Assembly: GCA_015099395.1 (NCBI GenBank)
Contig: AP024096.1
Span: 2,046,001 to 2,110,000 of the forward strand
Direction: 5' to 3'
DNA length: 64,000 bases
Origin: Ktedonobacteria bacterium brp13
GTDB lineage: Bacteria > Chloroflexota > Ktedonobacteria > Ktedonobacterales > Ktedonobacteraceae
Below the pieces are notes generated by a model. It did no database searches and was not told where the DNA came from. It worked only from the letters and a program-made list of their open reading frames with translations. Of this stretch, positions 1-9,329 are shown piece by piece. The position numbers and the translations under genes are program-made. Position 1 is the stretch's first letter; each line of letters begins with the position of its first letter.

Positions 1-84
1 CAGGGCATATGTCGCTGCGCCGGAATGGGTTCGTACGGCAATGGTGAGGTGCTTTGTGAAGCACTTTTCTCGCTGGTTTGCATG

Positions 85-399
85 CTAGACTTCCTCCTCA
101 CGATGCCGCTGGAAAGCCAGGCTCCCGTAGGTTAGAAACAGCGCCACAATGGCAGTCAGAAGTAAGATTGCGATATTGAGCAATGCCAGTGGCATGGAAG
201 TCTGAAAGTTCGGGTAGACGGTAGACATGGGCGTTGTCAGGGGAAAGAACACCGGGTAGACATAGAGGCCACCCGGATTGAAAATGCTAGCGCCGAATCC
301 ATACCGACCTAGACCTGTATTGAAGTACAACCAGAGCAGGGAAAAACCGACAACGTAGGGAGCATATCCTTTCGAGCGGCAAGTTGGGGGAGATGAGGA
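85..399 (-). pseudogene. C-terminal remnant of a membrane protein
   Basis: An open frame runs on the minus strand from an in-frame stop at 400-402 down to 85, with no convincing ATG or ribosome site; a TTG at 328-330 is the only obvious start. The last third is one strong hydrophobic helix (roughly LALLNIAILLLTAIVALFL) followed by a charged tail ending in REEEV, which looks like the cytoplasmic end of a membrane protein. The part before it is rich in Gly, Pro and aromatic residues. It abuts an ISL3 transposase relic, so it is probably a truncated gene end. The family is not recognised. Confidence 0.4.
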
Positions 400-428
400 T
401 CAAGAGAGGTTTTTCGCGTGCGCGGTTG

Positions 429-745
429 TTATTCGGGAAATGTGCCACGCTCCAACCAGCGCGAGACCGTCGCATGGCCGATCCCAACTTGGTCAGCAAT
501 GGCCGTTTGGCTCAAGCCAAGCTTGCGTAAGGCGACGACTTGCTGGTATTGGGCAAGCCGCTCTTCTCGCTTCGCCTGGCTCAGCTCGGCTTCCTTTGGA
601 CTCAATTTCGGCGGCTGTCTGGGGGCGCAGTTCCCAGAGGCGTGGCTCTTGACTCCTCAGCTTGGCAGGTCCGATGCGCTGCCAGATGACGTGCCAGCAA
701 CCCCTTCAGGGCCTCTCCAAGATTTTTCAACATGAACGTATCTGG
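429..745 (-). pseudogene. ISL3-family transposase relic, frameshifted
   Basis: Two minus-strand frames carry consecutive parts of an ISL3-type transposase. The upstream frame (about 745-640) reads FMLKNLGEALKGLLARH, the conserved segment that follows the second DDE aspartate. The downstream frame (about 640-429) reads through PPKLSPKEAE to QTAIADQVGIGHATVSRWL, a helix-turn-helix, and ends in a stop. The frame change near 640 and the loss of both ends make it a dead fragment. No terminal inverted repeats were found. Confidence 0.7.
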
Positions 746-944
746 GGAAACCGCTCTCCATCTGACTTCTTTCATCGAAACGTTGTAAATTGGCATAGTG
801 TATAAACATGGGTCACCCCGAATTTTACAAAGGAAGGCGAGAAAAAGAAGAAGTTCGACCTGTAGCTTCCAGCCTTCCAGTCGTGGTAGAATGCGTCGGA
901 GTTACGGAAGACCCCAGGGCGGGGCCTGGTTGCGAGCTCAGTCC

Positions 945-1430
945 TCAGCTCACCGCTTTCTTCACGAGGGCGCCGATCCTTGCCTCGTCGGCGGCGGTCA
1001 ACTCCGTCAGAGCGAAGGCGGTCGGCCACATGGCGCCTTCGTCGAGGTTCGCCTTGTCGCTGAAGCCAAGCGTCGCGTACCTCGTCTTGAACTTCTGCGC
1101 GCTTTGGAAGAAGCAGACGACGTTGCCGTCCTTGGCGTACGCGGGCATCCCGTACCAGAGTCTCGGCGAGAGGGATGGCGCGCTGGCTTTGATGATCGCA
1201 TGGAGCCGCTTGGCCATGGCGCGCTCTGGTTCCGGCATCTCGGCGATCTTCGCGAGCACGTCGCTTTCCCCTTCCGCCTTGTTCTTGTTGGCGCGCGCTT
1301 CCGCCTTCTGCTCTTTGGCGCGCTCCTTCATCGCGGCTCGTTCCTCGTCTGTGAATCCCTTGGACTTCTTGTTGATCGCGGCGGTGCTCTTGGCGGACTC
1401 CTGCGTGCCATTCATTTCAGGTTGGCTCAT
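945..1430 (-). CDS. DUF1801 / YdhG-like family protein
   Basis: This 161-residue protein has a lysine- and alanine-rich charged N-terminal half (about residues 1-60), then a DUF1801-type domain with the signature [20 protein letters not shown] and a following K-x-R-Y-A-T-L-G-F segment. The family resembles frataxin/YjbR-like small alpha-beta folds; some members are called iron chaperones, but the function is not settled. The start is well supported: AGGAGG lies 7 bases before the ATG at 1430. Base composition is higher in GC than the flanks, which may mean recent acquisition. It stands alone next to relic DNA and points the same way as the ArsR-SRPBCC gene upstream. Confidence 0.7.
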   Translation of the reverse strand: MSQPEMNGTQESAKSTAAINKKSKGFTDEERAAMKERAKEQKAEARANKNKAEGESDVLAKIAEMPEPERAMAKRLHAIIKASAPSLSPRLWYGMPAYAKDGNVVCFFQSAQKFKTRYATLGFSDKANLDEGAMWPTAFALTELTAADEARIGALVKKAVS

Positions 1431-1565
1431 AAAAACCTCCTCATATTGACTTGGGTTGGAAACCTCACCGCAGTTCGACTGCGGACTCGTGCTATCCTAG
1501 TCATGCATCGCCTAATGTGGCATTTAAGCCGCGGGCGGCATTTCTTCAAGTATCCCCGCTCAGAT

Positions 1566-2339
1566 TTAGTACCCTTGAGGCATCGGCTCGCCGGTCTCCA
1601 GTAACGTCTTCATGTTGCTGAGGATCCATGTCCAGCCGCCGCCCTGCAAGCCCTGATAGGTCGCAGTCTGGCCCTGGAAGTCCTCGTGGACCACGGTAAC
1701 CTTGGTAACGCCGCCGGGCATCGACTCCAGCTCCCACGTTACTCGGGTAGGCGCATCTTCGTTCATCGGGGGCCAGAGTGAGTGATAGGTGTGCACCAAC
1801 CGGTTGGGTGGCTCGGACGCAACCACCTCCCCCTCAACTATGGGGGAGCCATTCGGCATGTTATAGGTAAAAGGCGAGCCGACAGTGAGATCGGTCTTAA
1901 GCGTACAGCCATAGTAGTAGCGGGAGGTGAACTCCGACTTGGTGATCGCTTCCCACACCCGCTCCTGCGGAGCCTTGATGATGATCTGATAAACGAGCCG
2001 GGGCTTTGAAGCCGTGGTCATACCATTCCCTCCTTCAAGCGTTGTTTTGAGATCGGCGAGCAAGCTCGCACGCGCTGCAGAGTATTTGCTGATCCAGCGA
2101 TCCGAGATGAGCTGGATTGGGACCGGGTTCAGGTAGTGCAGTCTCTCGCGGCCCACTTTGCGCGTGGTGATCAGTCCGGCCTCTTGCAGCACGCGCAGGT
2201 GCTTCATCACCCCGAACCGTGTCATCGGCAGCTCCGACTCCAGCTCGGTGAGCGTGCGGCCGTCGCGCTCAAAGAGGAGGTCAAGCAGTCGGCGACGGCT
2301 TGGATCGGCGAGGGCGCGAAAGATAGATTCATCTTCCAT
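1566..2339 (-). CDS. ArsR-type HTH fused to SRPBCC (AHSA1) domain
   Basis: Residues 1-95 are a winged-helix ArsR domain (ALADPSRRRLLDLLF, then TRFGVMKHLRVLQEAGLI as recognition helix). Residues 110-255 are an SRPBCC/AHSA1 lipid-binding-like domain (KAPQERVWEAITKSEFTSRY; the GGGWTWILSNMKTLLETGE ending is typical). In many bacteria these are two adjacent overlapping genes; here they are one frame. An internal ATG at 2021 is preceded by AAGGAGGGAATGGT, a strong ribosome site, so the 151-residue SRPBCC part may also be made alone. The regulator probably represses its own promoter through the palindrome just upstream. The ligand is unknown. Confidence 0.85.
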   Translation of the reverse strand: MEDESIFRALADPSRRRLLDLLFERDGRTLTELESELPMTRFGVMKHLRVLQEAGLITTRKVGRERLHYLNPVPIQLISDRWISKYSAARASLLADLKTTLEGGNGMTTASKPRLVYQIIIKAPQERVWEAITKSEFTSRYYYGCTLKTDLTVGSPFTYNMPNGSPIVEGEVVASEPPNRLVHTYHSLWPPMNEDAPTRVTWELESMPGGVTKVTVVHEDFQGQTATYQGLQGGGWTWILSNMKTLLETGEPMPQGY

Positions 2340-2345
2340 ACCGGT

Positions 2346-2375
2346 ATTATATGTGACTTAATGGTCACATGTCAA
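2346..2375 (-). promoter_or_regulatory. Promoter with embedded palindromic operator for the ArsR-SRPBCC gene
   Basis: On the minus strand a consensus TTGACA (2375-2370) and TATAAT (2351-2346) are 18 bases apart. The inverted repeat ATGTGAC-6-GTCACAT (2351-2370) fills the spacer and touches both boxes, an ideal place for repression. The expected start of transcription, about 2339-2340, coincides with the ATG of the gene, and no ribosome site precedes that ATG, so the mRNA is predicted to be leaderless. Confidence 0.75.
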
Positions 2376-2942
2376 GGGCCATATCATGCAGGCGAAAGAG
2401 ATGTGCCAAGCGCTCGTAACATTCGTCCTCTCGTCGGCGTCGATATGCAGCTTTGGAGCTCCACGGGAGCCGTGGGCAGCCCCGCTGCTTCGAGCGGAAC
2501 GATGACCTACGAAGACCGTAGCCCAGGTCTGTACCGCTTTCAGGTGCGTGGCCTTCCCGTCCAGAACGGTACTCGGAAGGATATGACAACCTAGCGATCA
2601 TGTCTTGTTGAGTACGAACTCAACATCCCGCTCTGCATGATTTTCTCATCCCAAGTCTGGGATGAACTCTTCAACAACCTCGTATCGATTTATGTTGGTC
2701 ACGACTACTATGCTGGCGATAATCTGCAGCAAGATAGAAGCATTTCAATCATATTTATTCTTGAGTTTGCAAATAATGGAGAATTGTGACATGTTTTCTA
2801 TCATCAGCGGTAGGGAGTCGCCTGGGGGTTTCATATGCCGCTGGCGTGTTGTACTCCTGCTGAGTCAAGTAGCCTATGTCTCATCGGACTAAAGCTTGTC
2901 TCTATCCTTTGGGTATGGAAAGTTCGAAAGGGATATCTAAAG
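2376..2942. other. Intergenic region, no gene supported
   Basis: Short open frames here have no ribosome sites, no recognisable domains and overlap one another on both strands. The region holds the divergent upstream sequences of the ArsR-SRPBCC and MetX-like genes. No hairpin or repeat was found. Confidence 0.5.
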
Positions 2943-3971
2943 ATGGATTACGAAATCTTTGAGCTTGGCGATGTCGCCTTACAGTCTGGTATGACATTGC
3001 GTAACGCTTTCCTTGCTTACAAAACGTATGGAACACTTAATGCGGATAAAAGCAATGTTATTGTCTATCCGACCTGGTATTCAGGACAACATTACGACAA
3101 CGAGTGGCTGATAGGCAATGGGATGGCGCTTGATCCCCAGAAATACTTTATCATTATTCCCAATATGCTAGGCAACGGCCTGTCATCATCTCCCAGTAAC
3201 ACACCACCACCTTTTGATAAAGCTCGTTTCCCACATGTTACTGTCCATGATAATGTGCGCTTACAGCACCAACTTGTCACCCAGAAGTTTGGTATTGAAA
3301 AAGTTGCCCTGGTCACTGGCTGGTCGATGGGCGCACAACAAACCTTCGAGTGGGGGGCAAGCTATCCAGACATGGTCGGGCGGATTGCACCATTCTGTGG
3401 TACGGCGAAGACATGGCCCCATAACTTTGTATTCCTGGAAGGTGTGCAAGCCGCATTGCGAGCCGATGCGGCCTGGAACAATGGGTGGTATACATCCCCC
3501 CCGACTACAGGTTTACGTGCGGTAGGACGCGTGTATGCGGGTTGGGGCTTCTCGCAGGCCTTCTATCGTGAAGCTACCTACCGGGAGATTGGTTACAACT
3601 CACTGGAAGATTTCCTTGTTGGCTATTGGGAGGGATTTTTCCTCAAGAAAGATGCCAATAACTTGCTGTCGATGGCCTGGACCTGGCAAAACGGAGACAT
3701 CAGCGCGAATTCCACCTACAATGGGGATTTTAAGAAAGCGTTGCAGCGTATCAAAGCCCGAGCGGTTGTGATGCCAGGACGGACAGATCTCTACTTTACG
3801 CCTGAGGATAATGAGTATGAAACGAAACTCATGCCTAATGCAACCTTCCGGCCCATCGAGTCGATCTGGGGACATTTTGCTGGCGGTGGCGTGAGTGCCG
3901 CGGATACGAAATTCATTGATGATGCCCTGAAAACATTGCTTGCCGAGCAACCATCACTGCTACGTCTATAA
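2943..3971 (+). CDS. MetX-like alpha/beta hydrolase (homoserine acetyltransferase family)
   Basis: This 342-residue protein belongs to the MetX-like alpha/beta-hydrolase family. The nucleophile elbow GWSMG has Ser128; the acid is in [13 protein letters not shown] and the base in IWGHFAGGG near the C-terminus. Canonical MetX proteins acylate homoserine in methionine synthesis, but this sequence lacks methionine-pathway neighbours, and many relatives without them are uncharacterised hydrolases or acyltransferases. The start was placed at 2943 because the longer frame (from 2835) adds 36 residues of unlikely composition; GAAAGGGA lies upstream. No operon partner is close. Confidence 0.8.
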   Translation: MDYEIFELGDVALQSGMTLRNAFLAYKTYGTLNADKSNVIVYPTWYSGQHYDNEWLIGNGMALDPQKYFIIIPNMLGNGLSSSPSNTPPPFDKARFPHVTVHDNVRLQHQLVTQKFGIEKVALVTGWSMGAQQTFEWGASYPDMVGRIAPFCGTAKTWPHNFVFLEGVQAALRADAAWNNGWYTSPPTTGLRAVGRVYAGWGFSQAFYREATYREIGYNSLEDFLVGYWEGFFLKKDANNLLSMAWTWQNGDISANSTYNGDFKKALQRIKARAVVMPGRTDLYFTPEDNEYETKLMPNATFRPIESIWGHFAGGGVSAADTKFIDDALKTLLAEQPSLLRL

Positions 3972-4421
3972 ACTCCCTGGTTACCATATCATGAGACTCA
4001 GCAGATTTGGAAAAGGACAACGTTTGTCGAACGTAGCGGCCTACGCGTTGACGCAAGGTGGTGTTCCAGCGTTCCATATGTGCAGTCTCTCCAGTTTCCT
4101 TCCCAACCCAATGATGGGTTTCAGCTGGGAACACATATTGATAGGCATGCCAAAAATCACTGAAGGTATGGCAGGGTCGGTTTCATATGTATTGCATAAA
4201 TTACTCAAATCGCTTTTGTATATATTACCTATAGTACTGGCAAATTAAAATAGCGTATACTCGATGGCAAGATTAACTGAACGTTATCTTGATTGTACCT
4301 CTTCCCACGGCTCTGATCGCCTCTTCGCTGTTGAAGCTGCACTCCACAAAGTGAGCTTTGGGGATACCTCCACAGTCAGATCTTTTTAGTCCGCAGAATT
4401 ATTTAGAAGGAAAAAGCGTCC
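3972..4421. other. Intergenic region, no gene supported
   Basis: About 450 bases between the MetX-like gene and the cyclo-ligase-like gene. It presumably carries the terminator of the first and the promoter of the second. No clear hairpin, promoter pair or coding frame was identified. Confidence 0.4.
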
Positions 4422-5201
4422 ATGACACCATTTAGTAACCAGCACCAGGCGCAGCAGTCGTTTTCAAAAGAAGCAATCCGCGAGCGCGTCTGGAGTGATT
4501 TGCGTAAAGTCGCTCGGCCAGATTCCCGTTTTCACTGGAATTTTGCAGAGTTTATTACTGACTACCAGGGTTCCGAAGAAGGGGCGCGGCGTATTCAGGA
4601 TCTCCCCGCCTGGCAAGAGAGCGACCTGATCTTTATTACGCCGGATAACAACCTGGAAGCACTTCGGCGTCTGGCGATGGAGGATGGAAAACGTTTTGTC
4701 ATGTCCACGTATGGGATAGCGCGAGGCTTTCTCTATGTTGACCCCACGACTATACCCACCGATTGCTATGGCTGGGCCTCAACGCTGGACGGTATGGATC
4801 GTTTCGCCCGGCCCGTGGGGCTAGCAGAGGTGGCCTCGTTGGGGAAGTTTCATTTGCTGGTCACGGGAGCATCGGCCATCAGTACCTATGGCATCCGTTT
4901 TGGCAAGGGGCATGGCTATTTCGATCTGGAATGGGCCATGTTCTCTGAAATGCACTGTCTGACCGACAACCCGATCGTGGTCTGCGCGGGACATGATTGC
5001 CAGGTAATTGATGTGGAACTGGTGGGCTCAGAGTTTGATACGCGGGTAGATCTGATTGTAACTCCCACACGCACCATAGAAGTACCCAAACAATACGGGC
5101 ATCAACCTGGCCGCGTGGTCTGGGAGCGTCTTGAAGCTGGGATGCTGGAGCGCATTCCACCTTTACAGGAGTTACGTCTGGCACAGGAGTCACACAACTA
5201 A
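4422..5201 (+). CDS. 5-formyltetrahydrofolate cyclo-ligase-like protein
   Basis: The 259-residue product resembles the 5-formyl-THF cyclo-ligase (MTHFS) superfamily. The diagnostic nucleotide/folate loop is present as GIRFGKGHGYFDLEWAM (around residue 160), followed by a Cys-His-Asp segment and the DTRVDLIVTPTRTIEV strand. It is longer than minimal cyclo-ligases (about 190 residues) and more like the MTHFSD-type subgroup, whose substrate is not established. A ribosome site (AGAAGGA) precedes ATG 4422. The stop codon overlaps the start of the permease gene (TAATG), so the two are translationally coupled; this ties it to uptake of a nucleobase-, hydantoin- or vitamin-like compound. Confidence 0.78.
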   Translation: MTPFSNQHQAQQSFSKEAIRERVWSDLRKVARPDSRFHWNFAEFITDYQGSEEGARRIQDLPAWQESDLIFITPDNNLEALRRLAMEDGKRFVMSTYGIARGFLYVDPTTIPTDCYGWASTLDGMDRFARPVGLAEVASLGKFHLLVTGASAISTYGIRFGKGHGYFDLEWAMFSEMHCLTDNPIVVCAGHDCQVIDVELVGSEFDTRVDLIVTPTRTIEVPKQYGHQPGRVVWERLEAGMLERIPPLQELRLAQESHN

Positions 5202-6634
5202 TGGAGACACAACAAAAGGCATCAGCCGGTATTGTTGAACAGCGTGGCATCGACGCGGTACCCGAAAATGAGCGTCATGGACGACCGCGCGACCTCTTTT
5301 TTCTCTGGCTGGGTACCAATGCAAATGTGTTCTACATTATTAATGGCGCGTTGCTGATCGCGCTGGGCTTATCCTTCGCACAAAGCCTGGTGATCATTCT
5401 CCTGGGGAACGTGGCCTTCTTTTTGTTGGGTTTTACCAGTACGCAGGGACCGCGCACAGGCACTGCGACCTTTGCCATCAACCGGGCTTCCTTTGGTCCT
5501 AACGGCGGGCGCCTACTCTCTTTCTTTAACTGGTGTACGCTGATCGGCTTTGAGGGTTCGGGGTTAGCTCTAGCCGTAATCTCGGTGTTGACGCTGGCGA
5601 AATCGCTTGGCGCTTCGTTTAGTGATGCGGCCTGGTTCAAAATCGTTATCATTCTGATCGTTGCAGCCATTCAGATCTATATTCCCACGATTGGGCACAC
5701 CATGATTATGGCATTTCAAAAGGTGCTGGCCTGGGTATTCCTGGCATTTTTCGTGATTGTTGCCATCATGGTTTCTGGGAAAGTGCAGTTTTCCGGCTCA
5801 CATACCGGCTCCTTTGCGACCCTGACCGTAGGGTTTGCTCTGATGGTTTCAGGAGGCGGTATGTCCTGGGCGAATACCGGCAGCGACTACTCACGCTATT
5901 TGCCGAAGACGGTCCGTCCAGCGGCGGTGATCTGGACCTCAACGCTGGGTGGGATGATCCCGGCGATTCTGCTGGAAGTCCTCGGAGCGGCGGTCGCAAC
6001 GCGTCTGCCGGGTGCATCTGATCCAATATCAGGACTGCCCTCGGCCCTGGCTGGCTGGTTTCTGGTGCCTTATCTGCTCTTGCTCTGCGTCAACCTGTTG
6101 GCTGTGAACGCGATAGATCTCTACTCATCTGGTTTAACGCTACAGACACTGGGTGTGCCGGTCAAACGCTGGCAGGCCACAACGATTGACATGGTTATAT
6201 GTACGGCCCTGGCGGCGATTGCTATCTTCTCCTCCAACTTTAACTCCCTGTATGGCGAATTTCTCTCGCTGCTCATTATCTTCCTGGCGCCCTGGTGCGC
6301 GATCTATTTAATCGACGCCTGGATGCGGCGTAATACCTATGATGTTGCCGGATTATTTGAGCGTGGCAAAGGCCCATACTGGTATAAAGGGGGCATTAAT
6401 CCAGCAGGGATAATAGCGCAGATTGTGGGCATGATTGCTTCCGCGCTCTGGTTAAACTCGACTCTACTTCAAGGACCGCTTTCTAGACTCTTCAATAACT
6501 CTGATATGAGCGTATTTACCGGGTTCATTGTAGGCGGCGGTCTCTACTGGCTGCTAGCGCGTTTCTTCGTTGCTCGTAAAACAACGGAACCATCACCAAA
6601 AGCGAAACAAGCGGAACCAACCGAAGTGTATTAA
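5201..6634 (+). CDS. NCS1-family permease (cytosine/purine/thiamine/allantoin type)
   Basis: A 477-residue integral membrane protein with about 12 hydrophobic helices and NCS1 features: the early FFLWLGTNANVFYI segment, the GTATFAINRASFGPNG motif of helix 3, and the GGMSWANTGSDYSRYLP loop. NCS1 proteins import nucleobases, hydantoins, allantoin, thiamine or pyridoxine by H+ or Na+ symport; the substrate cannot be told from sequence. It overlaps the preceding cyclo-ligase-like gene by one base, so substrate uptake and a folate- or pterin-like step are probably linked. A strong inverted repeat follows 90 bases downstream. Confidence 0.9.
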   Translation: METQQKASAGIVEQRGIDAVPENERHGRPRDLFFLWLGTNANVFYIINGALLIALGLSFAQSLVIILLGNVAFFLLGFTSTQGPRTGTATFAINRASFGPNGGRLLSFFNWCTLIGFEGSGLALAVISVLTLAKSLGASFSDAAWFKIVIILIVAAIQIYIPTIGHTMIMAFQKVLAWVFLAFFVIVAIMVSGKVQFSGSHTGSFATLTVGFALMVSGGGMSWANTGSDYSRYLPKTVRPAAVIWTSTLGGMIPAILLEVLGAAVATRLPGASDPISGLPSALAGWFLVPYLLLLCVNLLAVNAIDLYSSGLTLQTLGVPVKRWQATTIDMVICTALAAIAIFSSNFNSLYGEFLSLLIIFLAPWCAIYLIDAWMRRNTYDVAGLFERGKGPYWYKGGINPAGIIAQIVGMIASALWLNSTLLQGPLSRLFNNSDMSVFTGFIVGGGLYWLLARFFVARKTTEPSPKAKQAEPTEVY

Positions 6635-6722
6635 GAAACATCCGTGATCCGCAGTAAAGATGCAAAATCGTCGTTGGCCAGACTTTTTTTGTGCGAAAGT
6701 TTTGCGTATCACCTGACAGATT

Positions 6723-6776
6723 GAAGAAACTGGATTGATAACGCAGGATTCACTACGTTATCAATCCAGTTTCTTC
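6723..6776. terminator. Bidirectional hairpin terminator between convergent genes
   Basis: A perfect 21-bp inverted repeat (6723-6743 and 6756-6776) with a 12-base loop sits between the ends of the plus-strand permease gene and the minus-strand oxidoreductase gene. Neither side has a long T run, so it may act as a barrier hairpin rather than a classic intrinsic terminator. Confidence 0.75.
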
Positions 6777-6782
6777 TCCAGG

Positions 6783-7784
6783 TCACTGCAGATCGGTAAG
6801 GATGATCGTACGTTTTTCCTCGACCGATTTGTAGGCTCCCAGAATCACCTTGAGCACATTGATACCTTCGATCTCAGTATTAATTGGACGCCGTCCTTCA
6901 AGCAGGCAGTCAATAAAGCTCTCAATCTCCTCGACAAAGGTGTTGACGCTCGGTAGCTCGATTTTCTGTGGTTCCTCGCCATGTAGTTTGTAGAAGAGAT
7001 CGCTGCCGTAGCTGTATAAACTCCCCTTTTCGGCAACGATGGAGAATTTTTCGGTTATCGCAGCAGGTTCATAGGCCCAGCTGGTGACGATATTTCCGAC
7101 TGCTCCATCGGCAAAACGTACCAGAACCTGAGCTGAGTCTTCGCCATCCATAAATGTGAGACGATGCTTGCTGAGCAATGCCATGACTTCTACAGGTTCG
7201 CTACCAGCCAGGTAGAGCAATAGATAGGTGGGGTGATAACCTGTATCAATTAATTCGCCTCCGCCGATCATTGAGCGTTGGCCACGCCAGCCGATAGAAT
7301 TGGGATCAAAGGTATGGTAAAAGCTATCGGTCGTACGAATCTCATAGATTTTACCCAGAAGACCCTCCTGCAGCAATTGTCTGGCTTTCGCTACTGCTGG
7401 CATCGTAAGCTGATTGTGTGCGCACATCAGGGTTACTCCATTCTCTGCGATAGCTTGCTGGATGGCATTTGCTTCGGCAACAGTCAGGCAAAGTGGTTTC
7501 TCGCAGAGGATGTGTTTTTTCGCGTTGGCGGCGGCAACAATGGCCTCTTTGTGGAGATAGTGTGGCAGACAAATATCAACGGCGTTGATATCAGCATTGG
7601 CAAGCATCTCGTGGTAGTCGTTGTAGATATCGGCCCCACCGACCTCGCCTGCACGGGTTTGCGCATTTTCTAAAATAACATCACTAACGGCGGTAACCTG
7701 TACTTTTTGAGGAATGCTGAGATAGCCTTTGATATGCTGTCGTGTAATGCCACCACAGCCGATGAGTCCAACTTTAATCGCCAT
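6783..7784 (-). CDS. Gfo/Idh/MocA family oxidoreductase
   Basis: A 333-residue NAD(P)-dependent oxidoreductase. The N-terminal Rossmann motif is VGLIGCGGITRQHIKGY, followed by the family signature LCEKPLCLTVAEAN (catalytic-site Glu-Lys-Pro near residue 95) and a C-terminal substrate domain with GGGELIDTGYHPTYL. Such enzymes oxidise or reduce sugars, inositols or their derivatives. The start is at 7784, because AAGGAGG lies just ahead of that ATG; the longer frame adds 19 residues of no quality. It follows a second Gfo/Idh gene by about 100 bases on the same strand, and the pair probably acts in one sugar or cyclitol pathway. Confidence 0.88.
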   Translation of the reverse strand: MAIKVGLIGCGGITRQHIKGYLSIPQKVQVTAVSDVILENAQTRAGEVGGADIYNDYHEMLANADINAVDICLPHYLHKEAIVAAANAKKHILCEKPLCLTVAEANAIQQAIAENGVTLMCAHNQLTMPAVAKARQLLQEGLLGKIYEIRTTDSFYHTFDPNSIGWRGQRSMIGGGELIDTGYHPTYLLLYLAGSEPVEVMALLSKHRLTFMDGEDSAQVLVRFADGAVGNIVTSWAYEPAAITEKFSIVAEKGSLYSYGSDLFYKLHGEEPQKIELPSVNTFVEEIESFIDCLLEGRRPINTEIEGINVLKVILGAYKSVEEKRTIILTDLQ

Positions 7785-7883
7785 ATCGTCTTCCTCCTTG
7801 AAGTAAGTAGGATGGCGGCTCTCAGTAGGGAACAACGCCATCGGTCATTTGTATTCTTATGATTGGGATTATAGCTGTCTCAT

Positions 7884-8906
7884 TCAGTGAGCCTGAACGC
7901 TCAGGCTCACGGGTCTATCAGTACGTGCAGAGATATTGGCGGCCTCCATCAACAGAGTGAGTTCACGCGCGATCTGAATATTTTCGGTTGCAGTTGTGCC
8001 CTGTTGAATATGGGTAACCCATTGCTCAAAATCTGATGGGCGATCAGTTGGTATCGTGGCGATTTCGTGCCATGCATCGTCGCCTGGTATACCAGATTGT
8101 GCAGTGCGTATGAGTAATGTACTCTCAGGAGTACCATAAAGAAGACTGCCCTCAGTACCATGAACTTCGATAGTGAAAGGCGAGAAGCGATTGACGAAGC
8201 CAGCCTCTACAACTCCAAGCTGTCCGTTTGGATAGCGAAGCGTTACCACTGCATTGTCTTCGACTTCACGTCCGGTGATATAACCAAAACTCGCACTCAC
8301 ACTTTCAGGTAGCCCCAGAAAGAGACGTGTCAGGTACATTGGATGGCAACCAAAATCGATGAGAACCCCACCAGCACACTGTTCTAGATTGAAGAAGTGT
8401 GGAGGTAGCCAGCCCTGTGGATTCTCCTGTGTCGGAATAGCTCCATTATGGGAAACGCGAACACGTACCTGGGTTAACATACCTAGAAGTTTGTTAGCGA
8501 GGATATCCTGGATAGCCTGTGTATAGCCAGCATTGAGTCTGGGGAGTGAAACGGTTAGCTTTACTCCGGCGCGCTCGATAGCCGACAATATCTCGTCACA
8601 TTCATGGAGAGTTGGTGCAATAACCTTCTCGGTAAAAATATGCTTCCCAGCATTGGCGGCAGCAATCATGACGTCATGGTGTATATTTGTCGGGGTATCA
8701 ACAATTACGCCATCGATGGTGGACTGAGCCAGAAGTTCATCCAGGGTGTCATAGAAGGGGATGCCTAGTTTGTTAGCCTGTGCGCGGCCGCGCTCTGGTT
8801 CTTCATCCCATGCTGCCACGATCTCAACGTCAGGATGTTCAAGGGCCTGCCGCGTGTAATCACGTGCATGGACGTGCCAGAAGCTTACCATCGCAACACG
8901 AATCAT
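7884..8906 (-). CDS. Gfo/Idh/MocA family oxidoreductase
   Basis: A 340-residue paralogue-type dehydrogenase upstream of the previous one. The Rossmann start is less standard (RVAMVSFWHVHARDYTRQAL), with VHA in place of a Gly-rich turn. It keeps the family landmarks: DTPTNIHHDVMIAAANAGKH, a variant EKVIAPTLHECDEI in place of EKP, and GGVLIDFGCHPMYLTRLFLG. The EKV variant of the catalytic EKP tripeptide is worth noting. The start is ATG 8906, with AAGGAG 8 bases upstream. Likely co-transcribed with the downstream Gfo/Idh gene. The substrate is unknown. Confidence 0.85.
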   Translation of the reverse strand: MIRVAMVSFWHVHARDYTRQALEHPDVEIVAAWDEEPERGRAQANKLGIPFYDTLDELLAQSTIDGVIVDTPTNIHHDVMIAAANAGKHIFTEKVIAPTLHECDEILSAIERAGVKLTVSLPRLNAGYTQAIQDILANKLLGMLTQVRVRVSHNGAIPTQENPQGWLPPHFFNLEQCAGGVLIDFGCHPMYLTRLFLGLPESVSASFGYITGREVEDNAVVTLRYPNGQLGVVEAGFVNRFSPFTIEVHGTEGSLLYGTPESTLLIRTAQSGIPGDDAWHEIATIPTDRPSDFEQWVTHIQQGTTATENIQIARELTLLMEAANISARTDRPVSLSVQAH

Positions 8907-9174
8907 TACTATGCTCCTTTGCAATTTGACTATAAACTATGGCTGAAACAGAGCGATTACTGAAAATGTCTTCATTATGCTACTATCAGCGCATAGATTC
9001 AGGATACAACACAATAGTGCAAAATGGCAACAGACCATGAGAGTCTGGATGATCTTTCACCAGATCAATTTGCTCAGTTGAATGGGCTTCCCGTTTCCGA
9101 GCCGATCCGCTTGATGACTACCCCCAATCGAGTTGCATCAGTGTCAGATACGGCAATGGCGGTCACAAGTGTAC

Positions 9175-9235
9175 CGCATGGACATGTGCTGTCAAGGCAC
9201 GCAACGCTCTCACCTTGACAGCACATGTCCATGCG
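9175..9235. repeat. Long perfect inverted repeat (23-bp arms)
   Basis: Arms at 9175-9197 and 9213-9235 are perfectly complementary with a 15-base loop. It lies about 95 bases beyond the end of the minus-strand DUF4132 gene. On that strand it could end transcription, although no T run follows. Half-matching sequence around 9120-9170 hints at degenerate further copies. Confidence 0.75.
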
Positions 9236-9329
9236 ATCTGTCAAACCCGCGCCAATTGAAACGCAAAAAAAAGATTTTTGCTCCCTTTGGCTGTCACTCA
9301 TTCCTCCGTTTGTCCCCTTGCTGGGATGT

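Noticed and set aside
798..1604. A 268-residue plus-strand frame opposite the DUF1801 gene
   Set aside because: It is antisense to a gene with a strong ribosome site and recognisable domain; the high GC of the region creates long shadow frames.
2136..2594. A 152-residue plus-strand frame across the ArsR gene and its promoter
   Set aside because: It runs through the operator/promoter and the antisense of the HTH; no ribosome site or family match.
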